A stretch of 64,000 nt of DNA from Archivesica marissinica (Eukaryota > Mollusca > Bivalvia > Venerida > Vesicomyidae): positions 19,521,973 through 19,585,972 of the forward strand of contig CM026386.1 of NCBI GenBank assembly GCA_014843695.1. The letters run 5' to 3'. Below, one piece after another: positions 55,101 through 63,164 of this stretch (its first letter is position 1; each line of letters starts with the position of its first letter). The notes under the pieces were generated by a model, which was not told the DNA's origin, searched no databases, and worked only from the letters and a program-made list of their open reading frames with translations. The position numbers and the translations under genes are program-made.

Positions 55101-56988
55101 CAAATTGATACACACCCCTGTGGGTTTACTGACATCTCTTGTTTATATTTTGCAACTACAAATGGATACACACCCCTGTTGGTTTACTGACATCTCTTGT
55201 TTATATTTTGCAACTACAAATGGATACACACCCCTGTTGGTTTACTGACAACTCTTGTTTATATTTTGCAGCTACAAATGGATACACACCCCTGTGGTTT
55301 TACTGACAACTCTTGTTTATATTTTGCAGCTACAAATGGATACACACCCCTGTGGTTTTACTGACATCTCTTGTTTATATTTTGCAGCTATAATAAGCTG
55401 AACGAGAACCGACTACGTGAAACGTGTACTTCAGCAGCCATGAATGTAAGTTATACAGTCAAACCTGCGGTCACCTCCATTAAGCAGCCAACCTGTATTA
55501 AGCAGCCAGTTTCAAGATTCCCTATATGTTGTTTTACTATATATTTGACCTCTATTAAGCAGCCACCTGTGCTAAGCAGCCATTTTCTCCGACTCCCTTG
55601 GCTGGCTGCTTAAGACAGGTTTGACTGTAATCTTTTTTCTTCTTTTCTTTTTTTTTTGGAATTTAATAAAAAAAATTTCACAAAGAGGATAACAATTTAT
55701 ATATCACAATAACATTACTGTTACATTTCTAACATACATATAGATACATAGACATGACATTTCCAAAGTGCAAAATAATTTCCACACCCATTTTTTTTTT
55801 TTTTAGATATATAGATTCTTTTATTCCTCCACTACATGTGTGTTTTATGTTTATTTATATGTATTATTTATGAGCGACGCCTCCTGAAGAGATTAGTCAT
55901 TTTAGATTTTGGAGGATAGTGCAATGATACAGGCAGAGACCCATTCCAGAGTCCATCTGAAAGACTGTTAATATTATTAGGGTCAGACGGGGGATCGAAC
56001 CTGCGATCCCTGGATTACCAGTCCAGCGTGTTACCACTGGACTACAGATCCGTCTGTCCTCCACTACAAAGGGAGACTATACATTATATACAAATTTACA
56101 TACAAGTTATAATCTTACTTTCACACTCAATTCTGTTGGTATCAGAGCTTGAGTTTTATGGTGTCTCTCGAGAAATAGTCTCTCCGAGCTTCCGAGCTTT
56201 GACCTATTTAGAACTGGGGAAGCGGAGCTTTTTAAAAAAAAAAATGTCCCCAGTTGTGGAGAGCCACGAAGCCTGTAGTATTTGGACCATCGGCAAATGG
56301 GTGTACTATATTGTAACATAGTAAGAAAAACATATATCGATAGGCATAACTCGATAAATATTTATCGGATGTGAAGTCCACTTGTTCTTAGTTTTAGCAT
56401 TAGTTGATACAAATTTATTTTACCTCGGTTGCGAAACAAGTTCTTAAAACTGTCGTCTGGAGAAATATATTTCATGTCGGAATGATTATCCTGACTGCTA
56501 GAATTGTTTGACGAGGAAGACTAACACTTGTGCTGGTCGACTAGTTTCAGGAGTTTATACACATTTATTTTAGCTCGATTGCGAAACAAGTTCTTACAAC
56601 ATCTATTAATCACTCTTGAGACCTCATTCCTGATGGAATCCATGGCCACGAGGGAGAAATAATAGGCAACATGGAATTTAAAAGCCTTGCCTAAGGCACA
56701 ATCATAGCGGTTCCAACGGGGCTCAAACTCCGGGCCTTTCACACCTTAAGCGAATGCGCTACCACTGCGCTATCAGGACTTCCAGAGCCAGTTGAGTGTG
56801 GGATACGAATTCCTGGAATTTGCTTGTTTTGTTTGCAGTCAATGACATCTAACTTGGAGAGACTGACTATGAGATGGGAGTTTATAGAGAGTATAGAGCC
56901 GCCAAAGGTGGTCAATGTTGCCTGCCATGAGATGTACATCAAGGATATATACTTTGCCCAGGTTACTCTGAGGATGCACACGAAGCAG
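49057..56988 (+). CDS. MRPL45: MRPL45: mitochondrial large-subunit ribosomal protein mL45 (exons 1-7, 3' end not in window)
   Basis: Encodes a mitochondrial ribosome large-subunit protein of the TIM44-like fold family, linked in animals to membrane attachment of the mitoribosome. Seven exons join in phase into 247 codons with no stop. The start is an ATG just after a (CAA)n tract; the first residues, MAASIGRIVSKSSSSIK, are basic and Ser-rich, as expected of a mitochondrial presequence. Family features are PPEGD (exon 4), the region around KDIAPVLQDIYIDAHNLL (exon 5), LRETCTSAAM (exon 6), and MRWEFIESIEPPKVVNV then FAQVTLRMHTKQ (exon 7). The mammalian protein is about 306 residues, so roughly 60-90 C-terminal residues are missing. 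I find no such exons before 64000, so they lie further right, unless the gene is broken. Confidence 0.88.
49340..49462 (+). CDS. MRPL45: MRPL45 exon 2
   Basis: 41 codons, phase 0/0, after TTCCAG and before GTAAGT. Encodes PVMYMKGKHYDPWHRVKRRE. Confidence 0.78.
49514..49808 (-). mobile_element. SINE-E copy, full length
   Basis: GAATTAAGCGTAT on both sides is a clear 13-base target duplication. Confidence 0.92.
49916..50160. mobile_element. MITE-A-like element with ACGACCACC motif
   Basis: TACAGTCAAACCTGTGCTAA, then repeated CGACCACCT motifs. The matching right end is unclear; AAAGACCACC motifs reappear at 51030-51065. Confidence 0.55.
51076..51325 (+). mobile_element. SINE-C copy 8
   Basis: CCTCCGTGGACGAGTGGTTA to GGTGCTGATGCA; the tail is replaced by AATAAATATAATAATAATAA. 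Confidence 0.9.
51343..51570. mobile_element. MITE-P, piggyBac type, 228 bp (second subfamily)
   Basis: TTAA at 51339-51342 and 51571-51574. Ends CCATTTGCATGCT and AGCAAGGAAAGGG are imperfect inverted repeats. Confidence 0.78.
51616..51751 (+). CDS. MRPL45: MRPL45 exon 3
   Basis: Phase 0 start after ACTTAG, phase 1 end before GTAGGT. Charged stretch LEKRRKQKEDDPHAEPDRTF, then NPRKPSMLETG. Confidence 0.78.
51979..52043 (+). CDS. MRPL45: MRPL45 exon 4
   Basis: Two bases complete the split Gly codon; phase 0 end before GTAACA. Encodes IFDPYVPPEGDGKHSVLGKQ, matching the family's F-x-P-E-G-D motif. Confidence 0.85.
52123..52387 (+). mobile_element. SINE-C copy 9
   Basis: CGCCTCTGTGGTCGAGTGGT to CCCGAAATATAACATAAC, full length. 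Confidence 0.92.
53170..53250. mobile_element. MITE-P right-end fragment
   Basis: CTGGGTCTATGTTGTTTGCA and ATTTATTCGACAGG, ending at GGGTTAA. Confidence 0.6.
53480..53622 (-). mobile_element. SINE-G fragment
   Basis: GCGAAGCAAGTTTGAACAAC to GGCGACCACCGTGTTATC; the tRNA head is absent. Confidence 0.8.
54347..54504 (+). CDS. MRPL45: MRPL45 exon 5
   Basis: Phase 0 start after TTTCAAG, phase 2 end before GTAAGT. Encodes HVRLIRKYGESGFHAKDIAP and DIYIDAHNLL, the start of the TIM44-like domain. Confidence 0.88.
54527..54735 (-). mobile_element. SINE-G copy
   Basis: TTTACAACGATTGCGAAG to GGATCGAACCCGGGTTGC, head cut short. Confidence 0.82.
54861..55387 (+). repeat. 58-bp array seeded by the MRPL45 exon 6 acceptor
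   Basis: About nine units of CTACAAATGGATACACACCC then CTGTGGTTTTACTGACAACT and TGTTTATATTTTGCAG. The final TTTTGCAG is the real acceptor and the exon continues CTATAA. Confidence 0.93.
55388..55445 (+). CDS. MRPL45: MRPL45 exon 6 (acceptor copied into an array)
   Basis: One base completes His; phase 0 end before GTAAGT. Encodes YNKLNENRLRETCTSAAMN. The acceptor TTTTGCAG followed by CTA is repeated in the 58-bp array directly upstream. Confidence 0.85.
55453..55631. mobile_element. MITE-A copy, complete (about 178 bp)
   Basis: TACAGTCAAACCTGCGGTCA to AAGACAGGTTTGACTGTA, with six AAGCAGCC-type motifs. It starts eight bases after the exon 6 end. Confidence 0.9.
55832..56058 (-). mobile_element. 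SINE-E copy
   Basis: TCCTCCACTACA on both sides is a target duplication; the middle is partly deleted. Confidence 0.87.
56404..56452 (-). mobile_element. SINE-D tail fragment
   Basis: GATACAAATTTATTTTACCT and GCGAAACAAGTTCTTAAAAC. Confidence 0.75.
56454..56785 (-). mobile_element. SINE-D copy with extra shared flank
   Basis: Same arrangement as 13194-13515. Confidence 0.82.
56839..56988 (+). CDS. MRPL45: MRPL45 exon 7 (last one visible)
   Basis: 50 codons, phase 0/0, after GTTTGCAG and before GTATGT. Encodes MRWEFIESIEPPKVVNVACH and FAQVTLRMHTKQ, the best family match. Confidence 0.9.
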
Positions 56989-57044
56989 GTATGTCTAGGA
57001 TGTGTATTCGTTCTTTAATAAAGACATTTTGAAGTAATTGCTGT

Positions 57045-58425
57045 CGTACAAATGGCCATTGTCCAATGTGTGAACATTCATCAACATTTTGTCCATTGTT
57101 TCGTTTTGTGTCCATTGTCTGTTGTTGTGTGGGCATTCATCAACACTTTGTCCATTGTCTGTTGTATGAGGAGTCATCAACACATTGTCCATTGTCTGTT
57201 GTTGTGTGAGCATTCATCAACACATTGTCCATTGTCTGTTGTTGTGTGAGCATTCATCAACACATTGTCCATTGTCTGTTGTGTGAGGATTTGTCCATTG
57301 TCTGTTGTGTGAGGAGTCATCAACACATTGTCCATTGTCTGTTGTTGTGTGAGGTGTCATCAACACATTGTCCATTGTCTGTTGTTGTGTGGGCATTCAT
57401 CAACACTTTGTCCATTGTCTGTTGTTGTGTGAGCATTCATCAACACATTGTCCATTGTCTGTTGTTGTGTGAGCATTCATCAACACATTGTTCATTGTCT
57501 GTTGTTGTGTGAGCATTCACCAACACTTTGTCCATTGTCTGTTGTTGTGTGAGCAGTCATCAACACTTTGTCCATTGTCTGTTGTTGTGTGAGCATTCAT
57601 CAACACTGTCCATTGTCTGTTGTTGTGTGAGCAGTCATCAACACATTGTCTGTTGTTGTGTGGGCATTCATCAACAATTTGTCCATTGTCTGTTGTTGTG
57701 TGAGCATTCATCAACACTTTGTCCATTGTCTGTTGTTGTGTGAGCATTCATCAACACTTTGTCCATTGTCTGTTGTTGTGTGGGCATTCATCAACACATT
57801 GTCCATTGTCTGTTATTGTGTGAGCATTCATCAACATATTGTCCATTGTATGTTGTGTGAGTATTCATCAACACTTTGTCCATTGTCTGTTGTTGTGTGG
57901 GCATTCATCAACATATTGTCCATTGTCTGTTGTTGTGTGAGCATTCATCAACATATTGTCCATTGTCTGTTGTTGTGTGAGCAGTCATCAACACATTGTC
58001 TGTTGTTGTGTGGGCATTCATCAACACTGTCCATTGTCTGTTGTTGTGTGAGCAGTCATCAACACATTGTCTGTTGTTGTGTGGGCATTCATCAACAATT
58101 TGTCCATTGTCTGTTGTTGTGTGAGCATTCATCAACACTTTGTCCATTGTCTGTTATTGTGTGAGCATTCATCAACATATTATCCATTGTATGTTGTGTG
58201 AGCATTCATCAACACTTTGTCCATTGTCTGTTGTTGTGTGGGCATTCATCAACATATTGTCCATTGTCTGTTGTTGTGTGAGCATTCATCAACATATTGT
58301 CCATTGTCTGTTGTTGTGTGAGCATTCATCAACATATTGTCCATTGTCCATTGTGTGAGAATTCAACAACATATTGTCCATTGTCTGTTGTGTGAGGATT
58401 CGTTGACATTGTGTCCATCGTCTGG
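57045..58425. repeat. About 40-bp minisatellite, about 34 copies
   Basis: Unit TTGTCCATTGTCTGTTGTTG plus TGTGAGCATTCATCAACACA, many length variants. It starts about 55 bases after MRPL45 exon 7. At least one multi-unit block (around 57590-57780) recurs near 58010-58160. Confidence 0.95.
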
Positions 58426-58439
58426 ATAACTAGTAGATC

Positions 58440-58965
58440 AAATTGAGCTAAAATCGGTTAGATTTGAACTCCAAAATTGTTGCTATAAATTATTTTCAAT
58501 TCCTCTGAGCATCTTGGTCCATTTGGATGAAAGGTGGTATGTATCCTTAGGGAAACTAATAGATAAAATATGTCTGAAATTACTAAAAGAGATTTATCAA
58601 AATAAATGTTCACTCAATGATACATTTTAGTCCTGCTAAACGAGCTATAAATTGTGCTTAAAATGATGGTGTGTGCAGAAGAATACACAAGACCAACAAG
58701 AAAAAACACTAAAAACTAAGCCAGGTTCCGAAAACTCACTGATAGTGTGACATCATCTGACCACTCTAACTTCGGCACTGTACAAAGTGATTTGACCTCA
58801 AGGATCATTGACTTTCACTTTCAAGGTCTAGTGAATGCCCTGCAGCTTTTTTACATACAATAGTTCCTACAAAATATATCCTGCAAAGCTCAACTAAATA
58901 CGGTTTCACTATTTGCAGTCGTTCAAAAGTCGCCTCACTTCTCCCTAAATTTTCTCACTTGTCCC
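58440..58965. other. No feature recognised
   Basis: AT-rich; I looked here for the missing MRPL45 exons and saw none. Confidence 0.5.
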
Positions 58966-58984
58966 TAAATCATCTGGAAGGAGA

Positions 58985-59215
58985 AGTGACTTCTACCAAA
59001 ATTTTGAGTCTAGCTTGAGCCCTGCAAACAAACCATGTAGCGTGAAAAAGATTTGAGTCTAGCTTGAGCCCTGCAAACAAACCTACATGCATTGGATTGT
59101 AGCATGAAAAAGATTTGAGTCTAGCTTGAGCCCTGCAAACAATCCTGCATGCATTGGATTGCAGCGTGAACATTTTTTGAGTCTAGCTTGAGCCCTGCAA
59201 ACAAACCTGCATGAA
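58985..59215. repeat. About 58-bp minisatellite, 4 copies
   Basis: Unit contains GAGTCTAGCTTGAGCCCTGC and AAACAAACC; just past the TRIM-like stop codon, so it may be in the 3' UTR. Confidence 0.88.
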
Positions 59216-59245
59216 AAAGACATTCAACCCCTCTTACAAGATATC

Positions 59246-60785
59246 CTAAGTGACACTAAAGACTTTAATGTAATTGTCACCCTTTGTGGCAACAATGAGT
59301 TGATTAGTTAACTTGTCAAAGCACATGGCCTCAATGTTCCCCAGATCCCTCATCTTCAGTATATCACCGCTTATTCTCTCAACTTTCTTCTCTTCCCCGA
59401 TGTGAAGTATTCCAAACTCCTTTGTTGTCTCACTCTGTCCATACACAAAGAAATCATTATTGCAGCCTCTACTAATTTTCTTTGCGGAAAATTGAGGCAT
59501 TTCTCTAAAGTTTCGTACAATCAGTATGACATCTCCGTCATCAGAGAGTACAATAAGACCTTGTTCCGAATCACAGGCATAAATTCTCTTATCCATCAAA
59601 CTGAACATGATTTCTTCAAGAACGGAAAAAATACTATGCATTTCAGGTTTTGACTTTCTACTTTTGTATGGAATGCAGAAAAGCGAACTTTTTATTGGTT
59701 TGGCATTGTCTGATTCAGTTTTAGAAGCAGTCATGGATTTATCGCATTTTTGTTTAGAGTCGGTACATGCACTCTCAGATGTTGTATCTTGTTTAGAATT
59801 GTCTTTATCAGTTCCCCAAATTGTTTGCAACACTTCACCATCTCTTTTGAGAACACATATCTGCATTGGCCAGTTATATGTTATATATAATCTGTCAAGT
59901 GTTTTGCTGTAGTCAACACACATGCAGTTATATCCAACAGTGAGAAAACTACCTAGTTTCAATTCATGTGCCACTGACACAAACTGAATAATTTTTTTCT
60001 TTGGTATTACAACGGCAACTTCATTGTCACTAATGATGCATACATCACATGGTGGGTCAGGTAGGTTACATGAAGCAGTCACTTTATATGTCTCATTTAA
60101 TTTCTTCAAATTTGCATTACTGCTGTCGGCAAGTATAATTGCACCATCTGACATCACACAGCAGCCTGTTATGTTACATTCGAGGTCAGGATCATCTGTT
60201 GATATAGTGATTTCATATTCGTCTTGCAGTGAAGTTGTGTAGTCGTAAATTCTATTTTCAACAAATCGTCCGAATGATTTTAAATCAAGCTTCCCAGTTT
60301 TTAATCCCTGACATAACACAAATTCTAGTTTCTCAGACTTGGCATTATTTTTCACGGTTTCCCACAATGCATCACTCTTCCTTTTTAAACTATTTACATT
60401 CTCTAAGCTTTTGTGAAACATTTCTGTTCCATTTTCCCCTCTATATTCAGCCATTACTTTCATGTTCCTCTCCAGTGTGTATAGAACCTCTCCAATGGTG
60501 CCTATATCAGTATTAATTCTCTCCTCGAATCGTTTGTGTCTGAAGTTGAGTTCACATAGAGATTCTTCTTCCAGCTTATCAAGCTGTGCGATTAAGTTTC
60601 TTTTAATTTCTTCAATTATTCTACCAATTTTGTTTTTATTCTGGTTAAGCTTTTCCTTATCTGCTAGCCTGCTACTTTTCATTGTAGATAGATTGGCCTT
60701 TGCTCTCTCATACATATCTATCATAGTTTGGACTTTCTGGAATTTACAGGATTCTTTTGGCATATTTGAAGCTATTGCAGTTATT
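59246..60785 (-). CDS. TRIM-like gene exon 2 (coiled coil and propeller)
   Basis: Open from the acceptor at 60785 to the stop at 59246. A Met nine residues into the exon (NMPKESCKF) could be an alternative start for a B-box-less product. Confidence 0.85.
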
Positions 60786-63164
60786 CTGAAATTGAATGTA
60801 TGGTTATTAAGTTGTATATGCATCTATGTAACAGTTTTTGGCTGTCGTTGCTTTGGCAGCTCCCGTGGTCGAGTGGTTATAGTCGCTGACTTGTATACCA
60901 CTGTAACCTATCATCACTGATGGTCACGGGTTCGAGCCCCGCTCAGACCGTGTCTCATTTATATGAAAAAGTTGGCAGTTTTTTACGGAGATTGGTGCAC
61001 CCAAGTATTGGTTAACCGTTGGAGCCTGCCCAGGAAAGGTGTTGTTAGGTAAACTGCCCGCCGGCGATATAGCCCAAAATGGTGCTGATGCAGGCGTAAA
61101 ACCCGAAATATATATATATGCTTTGGCAGCTCAAGTAGTAGAGAATTGGATTGAAGTGAAACGGTAATTCAAAGGTCCGAAGTTTAGTTTTTTAGTTTAT
61201 GCAAATTTATTTGAGCTTGATTTGTATGAACTAAACTTCAGACCTTTCAATTACCGTGCTAATTCTCTACTACATGAGCTGCCAAAACAACCACAGTCGG
61301 AAACTGTTACCTACAGGTTCGAAGTTCGAAACCCGTTTGATACTGACATATTTCGTCTGCTATTACATTTGGTGTCATAGTGTGTATAACATAGTGATAT
61401 GTTTCTGGAATAGCATACTTGTATATAATTAGAATGTTTGATGATTTTTGTCATTAATTGTGCTTAATGATTAATTATATATATACATGTACAGTCTACA
61501 ACCGCTATTTCAAAGTCGGTTATGTCGAATTCTTCGGTTACCTCGAAATCGGATCAAAGTCCCAATTCAAACACTGTCATTTTACATATAACTGGCTCTG
61601 TTTATATCGAATTTTGTTAAGTCAAACTTCGGTTATGTCGAAGTATTTTGTTTGGTCCGACGGAATTTGACAAAACGGATGTAGACTGTATATAAAATTG
61701 AAAACTGTTTCTTATACTGGGTACAACTAGCACAGGTTACAAAATAATTCAGTTCATCAGTGTGACATCCGTGGTCCAGTGGTAGAGCGTCGGATCTGGA
61801 ATATATCGTCCCGGGTTCGATACTCGGTCAGGCCACGTATGTAGTGTCATTGAGTAAGGCACCTCACACACATTGCTTAGTACTGGTTAACCACTTAGGT
61901 CGGCTAAGCTTGCCCAGGAAAACATGTCTATGTCCCCGCAAGGGGTTTGACATTAATGGAACATACATACATACATCTTATGCATGTAAAATTACATTAG
62001 TCAATTACATGTCTTAAGTGATCAATCATTTTCGTACGTGTTGGCCAGATGTTGTGATCAAATCAGTTTTACTTTGAATAACAACTTTTTGTATATAGTT
62101 AACACTAGGATAACTTAGCATATTTTTTCACTTGAAGACCAAAATGCATATTAGACTTGAACCCTTTCCCACGTAAGGAAACTAAGGATTTAGACTAACA
62201 TATACAGACACCAAAAAGAGACTGCACTTGCTGTAGAGGTAAAATTTGGTATAAAATGTGCGAAATACTGGGTAAATTAATGCAATGTGTGAAGGATTAT
62301 ATTCTTCACTCATGATAATAAAATCCATAATTCTAAAATTTGTAACGAAAAAAGTAACGTTTTTATGGTGTCAGTATACTACCCGTACCCAGTACTATAT
62401 CTCCAAACAAATGACAACCAGTTTTAGCTTTCGATCAACGGTTTAGCAGCCAGCAGATCTACCAAACCTCCATAGATATTACTTGCACTTTCACAAGATT
62501 CTTGTGTTTATAACTAATGTTGGTTTTTCTACTACATTATCAGTAACATTGTCAATGTTAGTAGTGTTTGTATTGGCATCAAGAGCACTTCTATGTGCAC
62601 AAGATTCTTGTGTTTATTACAAATGTTGGTTTTTCTACTACATTATCAATGTTAGTGGTGTTGGTATTGGCATCAAGAGGCACTTCCATGTGCACGAGAT
62701 TCTTGTGTTTATTACAAATGTTAGTTTGGCTACTACATTGTCAATGCTAGTGGTGTTGGTATTAGCATCAAGAGGCACTTCTATGTGCATGAGATTCTTG
62801 TGTTTATTACGAATGTTGGTTTGGCTACTACATTGTCAATGTTAGTGGTGTTGGTATTGGCATCAAGAGGCACTTCTATGTGGGAACATAGATGAGCTTA
62901 CCCATGAGTTTGCTTCTCTAGGCTTTCCTGAACCTTGGAATCTGCTTGTACACAAGAGCAGTCGTTGTGAGGCCCGTGTGTTGATGATATAGTCTGCATG
63001 CGATGTGTTCCTAGTTCCTGGAACTTCTCATGCTGCTTGCTACACTGCCAGCAGACGTACGCTCCCTTCTGCCCACAGTTCATACAGTAGTATGTAGCAA
63101 TCTGATACTTCTGCAGCCGGGAACAAGGGTAGCAGAAGTTGATGAATGCATTGTTGTCTGCCAT
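59246..63164 (-). CDS. TRIM-like B-box / coiled-coil / propeller protein (600 codons, two coding exons)
   Basis: Probably a cytoplasmic scaffold or regulator of the TRIM superfamily; its specific role cannot be read from sequence. Exon 1 is 63164-62902 and exon 2 is 60785-59246. The donor is GTAAGC and the acceptor ATTTCAG; the joined phase (2+1) restores a Gly codon. Residues 11-54 form a B-box zinc finger: C11, C14, C27, C30, C38, C41, H45 and H54. A Lys/Glu/Leu-rich coiled coil follows at about residues 90-240. From about 270 to the end, repeated strands such as CNITGCCVMSDGAIILADSS and the closing LIVATKGDNYIKVFSVT look like an NHL/WD-type propeller. A low-complexity Ser/Lys/Asp insert lies between blades. 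I see no RING domain upstream, so ubiquitin-ligase activity should not be assumed. The start at 63164 is the first Met before the B-box. The intron holds SINE-C, a foldback repeat, a MITE and a 94-bp array. Confidence 0.82.
60826..61311. repeat. Foldback repeat with about 95-base arms, left arm split by a SINE-C
   Basis: GTAACAGTTTTTGGCTG and CTTTGGCAGCTCAAGTAGTA at left pair with TGAGCTGCCAAAACAACC and CGGAAACTGTTAC at right. Arms contain tRNA-like boxes (GTAGTAGAGAATT, GGTTCGAAGTTCGAA) and the centre holds a SINE-D tail. Confidence 0.75.
60862..61119 (+). mobile_element. SINE-C copy 10
   Basis: GCTTTGGCAGCTC on both sides (60849 and 61120) is a 13-base target duplication. Antisense to the TRIM-like gene. 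Confidence 0.92.
61488..61694. mobile_element. pogo/Tigger-type MITE (another family), 207 bp
   Basis: TACAGTCTACAACCG at left and CGGATGTAGACTGTA at right, with internal TCGGTTATGTCGAA and TATATCGAATTTTG motifs. Confidence 0.8.
61766..61975 (+). mobile_element. SINE-I copy
   Basis: tRNA-like head CGTGGTCCAGTGGTAGAGCG with box B GGGTTCGATAC. Core TTAGTACTGGTTAACCACTT and TTGCCCAGGAAAACATG, tail (CATA)n. Confidence 0.8.
61990..62480. other. No feature recognised
   Basis: Part of the TRIM-like intron; AT-rich. Confidence 0.5.
62484..62885. repeat. 94-106-bp minisatellite, 4 copies
   Basis: Unit contains AAGATTCTTGTGTTTATTAC and ATGTTAGTGGTGTTGGTATT; it ends close to the TRIM-like exon 1 donor. 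Confidence 0.92.
62902..63164 (-). CDS. TRIM-like gene exon 1 (B-box)
   Basis: 88 residues counting the split Gly codon. Contains the eight B-box ligands given in the parent entry. Donor GTAAGC is at 62901-62896. Confidence 0.82.

Noticed and set aside
57045..58425. Open frames of His/Cys-rich repeats, resembling a secreted repeat protein
   Set aside because: Minisatellite with variable unit length and open frames on both strands; no signal of selection on any frame.
5755..61975. Many tRNA-like segments with box A and box B
   Set aside because: Each is the head of a dispersed SINE followed by a family-specific body, with diverged stems; none is a convincing functional tRNA gene.
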